Shown piece after piece: positions 1 through 7,047 of a stretch of 36,048 nucleotides of DNA. Below the pieces are notes generated by a model, which searched no databases, was not told the origin of the DNA, and worked only from the letters and a program-made list of their open reading frames with translations. The translations under genes and the position numbers were made by a program. Position 1 is the first letter of the stretch, and every line of letters starts with the position of its first letter. The DNA comes from Acidobacteriaceae bacterium (GTDB lineage Bacteria; Acidobacteriota; Terriglobia; Terriglobales; Acidobacteriaceae). Where the stretch lies: positions 7,838 through 43,885 of the forward strand of contig PLWX01000087.1 in assembly GCA_003151155.1 (NCBI GenBank), read 5' to 3'.

Positions 1-590
1 GCGCGGGGATGATGGCAGCGGCAGAGGCGACCACGAGAACGAGAAGGATGACTGCGCAGAAGGTGAAGGAATCAAGGCTGGAAACGCCAAAGAGCATGCT
101 AGAGAGGAGGCGACCAGCGGCGGCGGCGAGCAATAAGCCGCAGGCACACCCGATGGCGGTAACGCGTAATGCCTGCCAAAGATAGCGGACGGTGATCTGT
201 TGCGGAAGCGCGCCGAGGGCGAGGCGAAGCCCGATTTCGCGTCGGCGGAGGGTGACGGAATAACTGAGAGTGCCGTAGAGGCCGACACAGACCAACGAGA
301 TAGCCGTGAGAGCAAAGAGACCGAGCAAAACCATGCGAAGACGATTTTCGGAGTTAGCGTCGCTGAGATGATCTTCCAGCGGCGAGAGATTAAATACCGC
401 ACGCGCGGGCTCTACGTGATGAATTGCACGGCGGATGGTTTCAGCCATGGTGGCGGGTGCCGCGTTGGTGCGGACAAGGAAGAAGGGATCGGGCATGGGC
501 GCACTGGTGGCCCAATGAACAGTCGGTAAAGGATCAAGGGCGAGACCCTGCTCACGAGCATCTGCAACCACGCCGCGGAGATCCTTCGCC
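1..590 (-). pseudogene. C-terminal part of an ADOP-type permease, out of frame with its N-terminal part
   Basis: On the minus strand this stretch translates without a stop to the window edge. It reads as the missing end of the permease ending at 552: a DLRGVVADAREQGL segment, then a periplasmic stretch, then a C-terminal FtsX domain. That domain has a hydrophobic helix (LGLFALTAISLVCVGLYG), the family signature RRREIGLRLALGA and two further hydrophobic segments. It lies +1 relative to the upstream reading frame. Removing one base from the CC at 583-584 joins the two parts as GE-DLRGVV, which is the normal family sequence. The gene is therefore either inactivated by a one-base insertion or carries a sequencing error. 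The stop codon lies beyond the left edge. The FtsX identity is clear; whether the gene is truly dead is not decided here. Confidence 0.85.
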
Positions 591-2528
591 GAGCAAGAGG
601 TGATGTCCGAGGGCAAAAGCCTGGGGCAGATAGCTTTCGGCGAAACTGCGATTCACAAGGAGAGCCTGAGTAGTGCCATTTGGCGGGCACGGAGAGCCCG
701 CGAGGACGGGAATGTGCATGACGGAAAAGTATCCGGTGGAGACGAAGCGGCCGGCGGCGGTGAGTTTGCGATTGGGATCCTGGGAACCTTCCACGAGCTT
801 GACCTGAGTCTCGTTATTTCCGGGAACACCGGGAAGGGAAGACGAGATGGCGGCGGCTTCGACGCCGGGCACAGCGCGAAGCGCCTCCAAGTCGCGATCA
901 ATGCGCTGAGCTAGACCTTTCAAGTCCACGGTTTCTCCCCAACCGCCGCTGATATGCAACGTGAGGACGTGGCTGGGATCGAAGCCAGGAGAGACACGGG
1001 AGAGTTGCTGGAAGCTGCGTAAGAGAAGGCCCGCACCGAACAGGAGGGTAACCGCGAGAGCGACCTGCACGCCGACGAGACCCCATTGCAAAGGATGACC
1101 TTCAGAGACGTGGGTGCGCCGATCTTTGGCAAGAGACTCCGAGAGATTGCGCGTAGCGCGAAAAGCGGGGAGCAATCCACACAGGAAAGTTGCGGCAAGC
1201 GAGCAAACGAGTGCGTAAGCGACGATACGCCAATCGAGAACGATCTCCTGCACGCGTGGAAGATCGGCGGCCAGCAGGCGGAAAATCTTTGCGGCGACAG
1301 TCGCGAGAATGAGTCCGAGAGCCGCGCCGGCAATGGCAAGCACGAAGGTTTCGCTGAGGAGTTGCGCGATGAGCGCGCGGCGCGAAGCCCCGAGCGAAAA
1401 ACGAACCGTGATCTCGTGTTCGCGATCCGTAACCCGCGCTAGAAGCAGCGCGACAATGTTCGTGCAGGCAATGAGCAGGAGGAGTGTCACCGAGGCGAAG
1501 AGCATCCAGAGAGAGCGGCGCACGCTGGAGACGGTGTCTTCCTTCAGGGATTGAACGGAGATCGAAAGGTCGGCATCGGTCTTAGGAAATTGCTTGCCGA
1601 GTTGAGCCTGAACCGTAGCGATATCGGCCTGTGCCTGCGACAGAGTCACGCCGGGCTTGAGCCGTCCGACGGCGGTGTACCAGGTGGACTGGCGATCCTG
1701 CGCGTAGGGTGCGTCAGTGGGTACCGGCGACCACAGTTCGACATCGTGATCAGGGAAGAGAAACGACGCAGGCATGACGCCGACGATGTGGAAGGAGGTC
1801 TTTCCCAAGTGCAGGGTTTTTCCGACAGCCGCGCGGTCGCTGTGAAAGCGGCGACGCCAGAAAGAATCGCTGATGAGGACAGCATTGGGGCCGCCAAACT
1901 TTTGCTCTTCGGGCGTGAAGTCGCGGCCGAGCGCCGGAGATACGCCCCACACCTGTAGGAAACGCGGAGCGACGAGGGCCTGGGTGATCTTCTCCGGAAG
2001 CACTCCCGAAGTTTCGGGGTCATTCTGCGTGTAATAGCCGCTGATGGCCTGGAAAGTGGAGTTGAGGCGGCTCCAGTCCTCGAGACGAATGGGCGCAACG
2101 AAGGTGGGTGGGTCCGCAGACTTAGAGTTGAGTTCGCGGAGGAGCATGAGTTCGTCGCCACGCGGGAAGGGAAGAGGGCGTAGCAGGACAGCATTGATGG
2201 CAGAGAAGACCGCACTATTGGCGCCGATGCCGAGAGCGAGCGTGATGATAACCGCGATGGAAAACGCGGGGGACTTACGGATCAGGCGCAAGCCGGATTT
2301 AAAGTTGGCGCGCATGGCTTCAAACAGGGCGATGCTGTGCACCTCGCGCAACTGCTGCGCGGCTTGTTCTTTGCCTCCAAACTCGATCCTGGCTCGTCGG
2401 TGGGCTTCTTCGGGAGGAATACCTTGTGCCTGCAACTCGCGAGTGAGTTCATCAATGTGAAATTGCAGTTCACGATCGAACTCCTGCTCCAGTGCGTGCG
2501 ATGCAGAAGAAGATTTTCGCCAACGCAT
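552..2528 (-). CDS. ADOP-type (MacB/FtsX-like) permease, N-terminal part, frameshifted
   Basis: This is an orphan permease related to the MacB/LolCE transmembrane subunit, with no ATPase gene beside it. The roughly 60-residue N-terminal cytoplasmic domain (EFDRELQFHIDELTREL, ARIEFGG) is typical of the ADOP permeases paired with PadR regulators. A transmembrane helix follows near residues 85-115 (ITLALGIGANSAVFSAINAV), then a MacB-type periplasmic core, then a first FtsX domain (ITVRFSLGASRRALIAQLL). The frame stops early at 552 because of a one-base shift near 583. The rest of the protein continues in another frame to the left edge. The ATG at 2528 has the ribosome-binding site TAGGAG, which overlaps the padR stop codon, so the two genes are very probably cotranscribed. 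Intact relatives are around 800 residues. The substrate is unknown; MacB relatives act in efflux or envelope stress responses. Confidence 0.85.
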   Translation of the reverse strand: MRWRKSSSASHALEQEFDRELQFHIDELTRELQAQGIPPEEAHRRARIEFGGKEQAAQQLREVHSIALFEAMRANFKSGLRLIRKSPAFSIAVIITLALGIGANSAVFSAINAVLLRPLPFPRGDELMLLRELNSKSADPPTFVAPIRLEDWSRLNSTFQAISGYYTQNDPETSGVLPEKITQALVAPRFLQVWGVSPALGRDFTPEEQKFGGPNAVLISDSFWRRRFHSDRAAVGKTLHLGKTSFHIVGVMPASFLFPDHDVELWSPVPTDAPYAQDRQSTWYTAVGRLKPGVTLSQAQADIATVQAQLGKQFPKTDADLSISVQSLKEDTVSSVRRSLWMLFASVTLLLLIACTNIVALLLARVTDREHEITVRFSLGASRRALIAQLLSETFVLAIAGAALGLILATVAAKIFRLLAADLPRVQEIVLDWRIVAYALVCSLAATFLCGLLPAFRATRNLSESLAKDRRTHVSEGHPLQWGLVGVQVALAVTLLFGAGLLLRSFQQLSRVSPGFDPSHVLTLHISGGWGETVDLKGLAQRIDRDLEALRAVPGVEAAAISSSLPGVPGNNETQVKLVEGSQDPNRKLTAAGRFVSTGYFSVMHIPVLAGSPCPPNGTTQALLVNRSFAESYLPQAFALGHHLLLGEGSPRRGCRCS

Positions 2529-2536
2529 AGAAACTC

Positions 2537-2872
2537 CTACTCGGCGGTCCGTAAGACGAGAGAGATGGCAGCCATCATCCGTTCCCAGGCCTGCTCCTCT
2601 TCGGCGAGTTGTTTGCGGCCTTTCGGGGAAAGTTTATAGAACTTAGCCTGGCGGCCGGTTTCCGTCTCATCCCAGTTAGAAGCAAGCCAGCCACGCTCTT
2701 CCAGGCGGTGGAGCGCCGGGTATAGCGACCCCTGCTGGACTTGCAGTACGTCTTTTGAGATCTGGCGGATGCGCTGAGCGATCCCGTAGCCGTGCAGCGG
2801 CCCGAGCGCGACAACTTTCAATACCAACAGGTCAAGCGTACCTTGCAGTAAATCGGATTTGATCTCGCCCAA
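2537..2872 (-). CDS. PadR-family transcriptional regulator
   Basis: This 111-residue winged-helix repressor has the classic PadR layout: LLQGTLDLLVLKVVALGPLHGYGIAQRI at the N-terminus, QQGSLYPALHRLEERGWL as the recognition region, and ETGRQAKFYKLSPKGRKQL as the wing. It lies 8 bp upstream of the permease that starts at 2528 and surely regulates that unit. Acidobacterial ADOP permease genes are commonly headed by a PadR gene. The start is TTG; no ATG is available in frame just upstream. The dyad at 2885-2910 lies 13 nt before the start codon and is a good candidate autoregulatory site. PadR proteins usually respond to small hydrophobic molecules; the ligand here is unknown. Confidence 0.93.
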   Translation of the reverse strand: MGEIKSDLLQGTLDLLVLKVVALGPLHGYGIAQRIRQISKDVLQVQQGSLYPALHRLEERGWLASNWDETETGRQAKFYKLSPKGRKQLAEEEQAWERMMAAISLVLRTAE

Positions 2873-2884
2873 GATATGACACCA

Positions 2885-2910
2885 AGACGTTCGACATATG
2901 AAGAACGTCT
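2885..2910 (-). promoter_or_regulatory. Inverted repeat upstream of padR, candidate operator
   Basis: AGACGTTC and GAACGTCT form perfect 8-bp arms around a 10-bp spacer, just upstream of the TTG start of the PadR gene. The position fits autorepression of the padR-permease operon. The assignment is positional; the repeat differs from the ATGT-N8-ACAT form described for classical PadR. Confidence 0.55.
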
Positions 2911-2955
2911 AGGCATTAGACTGCTATGACCAAAGCGTGTCAATGTGTTCGTCCC

Positions 2956-2992
2956 AAAAAAATGGCGCCGGGGGAAACACCGACCCCGGCGC
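2956..2992 (-). terminator. Rho-independent terminator of the permease at 3008-5479
   Basis: A 9-bp GC-only stem (GCGCCGGGG paired with CCCCGGCGC, loop of 10) at 2965-2992 is followed on the minus strand by a run of seven T. It lies 15 bp past the stop codon of the second permease. Confidence 0.9.
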
Positions 2993-3007
2993 GCTGGGGA
3001 AAACGAT

Positions 3008-5479
3008 CTATTGATCGCGAAGAGTCTTCATGGGATCGAGTCGCGCGGCGCGCCACGCGGGAGCACTGCTGGCGAGAAACGACACCAATAGCAGGATGCC
3101 TGTGACGGACAGCAAAGTGACCGGGTCGAGCGGCTTGATGGTGTAGAGCATGCTTGCGAGGTAGCGAGTGAGCACAAAAGAAAGCCCCATGCCAACCACC
3201 AGTCCGACGAGAGCGAGCCCGAGTCCGCGACGCAGGATGAGGCCGAGGACGTCGGTGCGACGCGCGCCGAGCGCCATGCGGACGCCGATCTCCAGGGTGC
3301 GTTGCGCGACCATGTAGGTGAGTACAGCGTAGAGTCCGATGGCAGAAAGCAGCAGGGCGAGAGCGGCAAAGCAAGTGAGGACCATCGATTGGAAGCGCGG
3401 CTCGGCAACGCTGCGTGAGACGAGATCGTCGTAGCTGTGAACGTCGTACACCGGGATGTTCTTGTCGATGTATGCGACTTCGGAACGAAGTTGGTTGATG
3501 AGGGCAGTGGGGTTCCCGGACGTGCGTAGAACGATAGTGGGCGAGGCGACGGTGGCCTGGGAGTGCGGGAGGTAATATTCGGGCGTAGCGTCGGCGGTGA
3601 GGCGCCCACGCTTGATGTCACCGACGACGCCAACGATCTCGCGCATCTGGTCGCTCTTGGTGAAGCCATCGCCCAGGCCCGGCTTGATGTGCTTGCCGAT
3701 AGGATTTTCGTTGGGGAAATATTTGCGCGCGAAATTCTCGGTAATGACAACCACCAAAGGCGAAGTACGGATGTCGGCCTCGGTGAACTCACGACCCTGT
3801 TTCACCGGAATGCCGATAGCTTTGAAAAATCCGGGAGTTGCGATGCTGATAGTTTCCGCCGGATCTTCGCCGGGCGGATTGGGATGTCCTTCCACTTCGA
3901 AGGTGATCGACATGCGAGACCCGGTAAGAGGCAGCGGCCATCCGGCGGATGCGTTCTGCACGCCGGGCAGCGCGGCCAGGCGGGGCAATAGCTGGTTGTA
4001 AAACTGAACGTTCTTGTCACCGGGATAGCGGTTATCCGGAAGATCGATGCTGGCGAGCAGGACGTGACGCGTATCGAAGCCGGGGTCGACGTGGATGACG
4101 CGCACAAAGCTGCGAATCAGAAGACCGGAACCAACCAGAAGCAACAACCCGATGGCGGTTTCGGCGATCACGAGCGCACCATGCACATGATGTTGATGGC
4201 GCCCGGCGGTGGTGGTGCGGGTTCCTTCACGCAGCGTTGTGGAAGGGTCGAGACGCGAAATACGCAGGGCGGGAAGGACTCCGAAGAGGACCCCGGTGAA
4301 AATGGATACAAAGACCGCGAATGCAAGGACGCGGAAATCGGTAGAGACCTGATCGAGACGAGGCAGATTCTTGGGGACAAAGCGAACCACGGTACGGAGC
4401 AGGGCGATGGCGAGAATAACGCCGGTGGCGCCTCCACAGAGAGCGAGGAAAACGGATTCGACAAGGACCTGGCGAACGATCTGGGTGCGGGTAGCGCCGA
4501 GTGCAGCCCGTACTGCAATCTCGGAGCGACGGCGTGAAGCACGCGCGAGCAACAATCCGGCGACGTTGGCGCAGGCGATCAGAAGCACGAAGAGAACTGC
4601 GCCAAAGAGAATGCGAAGCGCAGGGCGGGTATCGCCGACCATGTGTTCCAGTTCCGTCTTCACCATGGCCCCGGTCATGCGCTTATTGGTCTTCGGATAT
4701 TGTGCGGCGAGATTCGTGACCAGAAGTCCCAAGTCTGCTTGCGCTTGTTCGATCGTGACGCCCGGGTTGAGACGTCCGACGGCTTCGAGGAAATGCGCGC
4801 CACGTTCTTCGATCATGGGCTGACCGCCGGTGGCATCGACCGAGTCATCCGCGAGCGTGGTCCAGATTTGCGGAGCGGGGGTTTGCACGGGGAAGTTGAA
4901 GCCTGCGGGCATCACTCCGGCAACGGTGTAGCTGACCCCGCCGAGGGTGACATTCTTCCCGACGATGTCGCGATCAGAGCCAAACGTGGTTTGCCAGAGT
5001 TGGTTGCTCAACATCGCAACGTGCGTGCCAGCCTTTTCGTCTTCCGCCAGGAAGTCGCGACCGAGCGCGGGATGAATCCCGAGAGTGCGGAAGAGATCGG
5101 AAGCGACGGTGAATCCTTCGAGATGCTGGGCATCGCCGTGGCTGCTTAGGGTGAACTGCGTGTCGTGATACGAAGCCATGGAAACAAGCGAGTGATTCTG
5201 CTTACGGAGATCGAGGAAGTCCGGATAGCTGAAGACGTTGGGCACCGCTCCGTTTTCCGATTTCTGGCCTTCGCGCGCGGCGTGGGTGTTATTGATCCAC
5301 ACCAGCCGCTCCTGTTCCGGGAACGGCAACGGGCGCAACAGCACGGCGTTTACGAGACTGAAAATTGCGGTGGTCGCGCCGATGCCGAGTGCCAGCGTGA
5401 GGATGGTGGTGATGGCGAAGCCGGGACTTTTGCGGAGTTGGCGCGCCGCGAAGCGAAGATCCTGCAACAGCGTTTGCAT
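3008..5479 (-). CDS. ADOP-type (MacB/FtsX-like) permease, intact
   Basis: This is a full-length orphan permease of 823 residues. A short N-terminal stretch (MQTLLQDLRFAARQLRKSPG) leads into the first transmembrane helix (ITTILTLALGIGATTAIFSL). A MacB periplasmic core follows to about residue 270, then an FtsX domain with three helices (IAVRAALGATRTQIVRQVL), a second periplasmic core, and a C-terminal FtsX domain (LEIGVRMALGARRTDVLGLIL). The internal duplication is characteristic of the ADOP group. Unlike its neighbour it lacks the PadR-associated N-terminal domain and has no regulator gene upstream. The ATG has an AAGGAG site about 11 nt ahead. A candidate sigma-54 promoter and tandem dyads lie upstream at 5551-5676. 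No ABC ATPase is encoded nearby, so it may use a distant ATPase or work without one. The substrate is unknown. Confidence 0.92.
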   Translation of the reverse strand: MQTLLQDLRFAARQLRKSPGFAITTILTLALGIGATTAIFSLVNAVLLRPLPFPEQERLVWINNTHAAREGQKSENGAVPNVFSYPDFLDLRKQNHSLVSMASYHDTQFTLSSHGDAQHLEGFTVASDLFRTLGIHPALGRDFLAEDEKAGTHVAMLSNQLWQTTFGSDRDIVGKNVTLGGVSYTVAGVMPAGFNFPVQTPAPQIWTTLADDSVDATGGQPMIEERGAHFLEAVGRLNPGVTIEQAQADLGLLVTNLAAQYPKTNKRMTGAMVKTELEHMVGDTRPALRILFGAVLFVLLIACANVAGLLLARASRRRSEIAVRAALGATRTQIVRQVLVESVFLALCGGATGVILAIALLRTVVRFVPKNLPRLDQVSTDFRVLAFAVFVSIFTGVLFGVLPALRISRLDPSTTLREGTRTTTAGRHQHHVHGALVIAETAIGLLLLVGSGLLIRSFVRVIHVDPGFDTRHVLLASIDLPDNRYPGDKNVQFYNQLLPRLAALPGVQNASAGWPLPLTGSRMSITFEVEGHPNPPGEDPAETISIATPGFFKAIGIPVKQGREFTEADIRTSPLVVVITENFARKYFPNENPIGKHIKPGLGDGFTKSDQMREIVGVVGDIKRGRLTADATPEYYLPHSQATVASPTIVLRTSGNPTALINQLRSEVAYIDKNIPVYDVHSYDDLVSRSVAEPRFQSMVLTCFAALALLLSAIGLYAVLTYMVAQRTLEIGVRMALGARRTDVLGLILRRGLGLALVGLVVGMGLSFVLTRYLASMLYTIKPLDPVTLLSVTGILLLVSFLASSAPAWRAARLDPMKTLRDQ

Positions 5480-5550
5480 GCGAAACGTGCTCCTTGCGAC
5501 AAAAGCAGGCGGAACGGAACGGGGCCGATCGGATTTCCAGACTTCAGAGG

Positions 5551-5566
5551 TGCACTTGGAGCGCCA
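5551..5566 (-). promoter_or_regulatory. Candidate sigma-54 (-24/-12) promoter of the permease
   Basis: On the minus strand this reads TGGCGCTCCAAGTGCA, close to the sigma-54 consensus TGGCACR-N4-TTGCW: GG and GC are exactly 10 bp apart, with one change in each hexamer. It would give a leader of about 60 nt before the ATG at 5479. The tandem dyads about 80-125 bp upstream fit an enhancer-dependent promoter. Confidence 0.55.
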
Positions 5567-5640
5567 GACCGCGAATTACGAAAGTCTTCGGAAACACAGA
5601 CGGTTAGGTTTCGGCAGGGTAAGCAGCGTGGGACGAGTGC

Positions 5641-5676
5641 CGTCCGGAAGCAGACGAAGTTGTCCGGAAGCGGACA
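5641..5676 (-). promoter_or_regulatory. Two tandem dyads, candidate activator (enhancer) sites
   Basis: TGTCCGGAAGCGGACA (5661-5676) is an inverted repeat with perfect 6-bp arms. A second, imperfect copy CGTCCGGAAGCAGACG (5641-5656) lies exactly 20 bp away, two helical turns. Placement upstream of the candidate -24/-12 element matches binding sites for NtrC-type activators. The cognate activator is not identifiable from the window. Confidence 0.55.
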
Positions 5677-5709
5677 GGGAAATCGATGAGCGTCTATCTA
5701 GCGCGCGAA

Positions 5710-6252
5710 TCAGCGGCGGGTTTTTTCAAGAGCCTTGCGAGCTTGTTTAGCACCTTTACAGCCGAGAAATTTGAAGGTCTCCTTGTCGAGCGCATGGTAG
5801 TTCACGAAGAAGTCTTCGAGCGATTTAAGGAGCTTGTTGTCGAGATCCTTGGCGTCTTTGATGCCGGCATACTGCAGTGAGTGTTCGCTGACAGCGAGCA
5901 GGCGATCGTTGCGTTCGGAATTCTTGCCCTCGGTCTGACGGCCCTCGATGATCCCGACCAGACGACAGCGCATGAGAGTGCCGGGGTGCGCGGGTTCGTC
6001 CATTAAGAGAAGCGCGTCGAGAGGATCGCCGTCGGCGGCCTTGGTGGAGGGAATGAATCCGAAATCGTAGAGGAAATCCATGCCCGGAGGCAGAACTTTC
6101 TTCAAACGGATGACGCCCATCTCGTCGTCATAGGCGAACTTGTTGCGGCTGCCGCGAGGAGTTTCGACGATGACATTGACGAGCGTTTTGTCTTTGGGGT
6201 CGAAGGTGGGGAGCTTCGTCAGGTCGTGGTGATTGGAATTCTTCTTAGCCAT
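5710..6252 (-). CDS. ppa: Inorganic pyrophosphatase (family I)
   Basis: This soluble cytoplasmic enzyme hydrolyses pyrophosphate to two phosphates, pulling biosynthetic reactions forward. The 180-residue protein carries the family I signature DGDPLDAL with its metal-binding aspartates. It also has the upstream ETPRGSRNKFAYD substrate region and the LPPGMDFLYDFGFIP segment. The open frame extends upstream to 6597, but that extension is low-complexity, unlike the family, and overlaps a region likely to be promoter. I place the start at the ATG at 6252, giving MAKKNSNHHDL. There is no Shine-Dalgarno sequence; a TACACT box ends 5 nt before the ATG, which suggests a leaderless message. Confidence 0.92.
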   Translation of the reverse strand: MAKKNSNHHDLTKLPTFDPKDKTLVNVIVETPRGSRNKFAYDDEMGVIRLKKVLPPGMDFLYDFGFIPSTKAADGDPLDALLLMDEPAHPGTLMRCRLVGIIEGRQTEGKNSERNDRLLAVSEHSLQYAGIKDAKDLDNKLLKSLEDFFVNYHALDKETFKFLGCKGAKQARKALEKTRR

Positions 6253-6449
6253 CGATAAGTGTAGAGGCGGAGGAGGGCGGGGGGTTGCGCGCCAATCCGC
6301 GCTGCCAGAGATTCTGAGGGGAGCAGCTGGCCGCGGGTGAGGGGTCGCGCAAGGAAATGGTCCCTTCCATATGTCGTTTTCCCGACGATTATTTGCTTGA
6401 GAAAACGAAGGTGCCGTGGTCTCATCCCGCCTTCGAATGGAGAGAGACG

Positions 6450-6998
6450 ATGAACGAGGGAATGAGTCGAAGGTACGTTCTGTCGGGTGCGACGATGACG
6501 ATAGGCGCGATAGGTCTGGGATCGGTTCCGAGCTGGTCTGCCAGCGTGGACGATAGCGGCATCTCGCGGAATGCTGAGGCGATCCACCAGGAACCAATGA
6601 TTAAAACGAACCGAACGCGGGTGTACGACGCTCTGACCGACGCAGCCCAATTTCACAAGGTCACGCTGCTCGGCGTGGCGATGCGTTCCGGGATGGCGAA
6701 GGACGTGAAGCCGACGGAAATCAGCCGCGAGGTGGGCGGGGCGTTTCAGCTGTTTGGTGGGTTCATCGTGGGACGACAGATTGAGCTGGTTGCCGACACG
6801 AGGATCGTGCAAGCGTGGCGGGAAGTGAGCTGGGATCCCGGTGTCTATTCGCTAGTGCGGTTTGAGTTGTTGGACAGTGGGGCCGGCACGAAGATCGTGT
6901 TTGACCACACTGGCTTTCCGAAGGGAGCGGCGGATCACCTGGCGATCGGCTGGAAGGGAAATTACTGGGAGCCGCTGGAGAAATTCCTATCGCAGTGA
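6450..6998 (+). CDS. Tat-exported SRPBCC/AHSA1-like protein
   Basis: This 182-residue protein appears to be secreted by the twin-arginine route. MSRRYVLSGATMTIGAIGLG contains the RR motif followed by a hydrophobic stretch and an ASV cleavage region. The mature part (IKTNRTRVYDALTDAAQFHKVT, then GGAFQLFGGFIVGRQIELVADTRIVQAWR, GAGTKIVFDHTGFP and HLAIGWKGNYWEPLEKFL) is a START-like fold of the AHSA1 type. These usually bind hydrophobic ligands in the cytoplasm, so export is notable. The frame is open from 6357, but the ATG at 6450 has a clear GGAGAGAG site and begins the Tat signal, so I use it. The gene stands alone, divergent from ppa, and ends in a strong terminator. Ligand and role are unknown. 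Confidence 0.85.
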   Translation: MNEGMSRRYVLSGATMTIGAIGLGSVPSWSASVDDSGISRNAEAIHQEPMIKTNRTRVYDALTDAAQFHKVTLLGVAMRSGMAKDVKPTEISREVGGAFQLFGGFIVGRQIELVADTRIVQAWREVSWDPGVYSLVRFELLDSGAGTKIVFDHTGFPKGAADHLAIGWKGNYWEPLEKFLSQ

Positions 6999-6999
6999 A

Positions 7000-7047
7000 G
7001 CAGGATCGCGGAGATGACGGCTCCGCGATCCTGCGGGCTTTTATTTT
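7000..7047 (+). terminator. Rho-independent terminator after the Tat-exported protein
   Basis: A perfect 14-bp stem (7000-7013 with 7021-7034, loop of 7) is followed by GGGC and a T-rich tract. It lies directly after the stop codon at 6998 and overlaps the stop codon of the convergent peptidase gene, so it may serve both strands. Confidence 0.92.
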
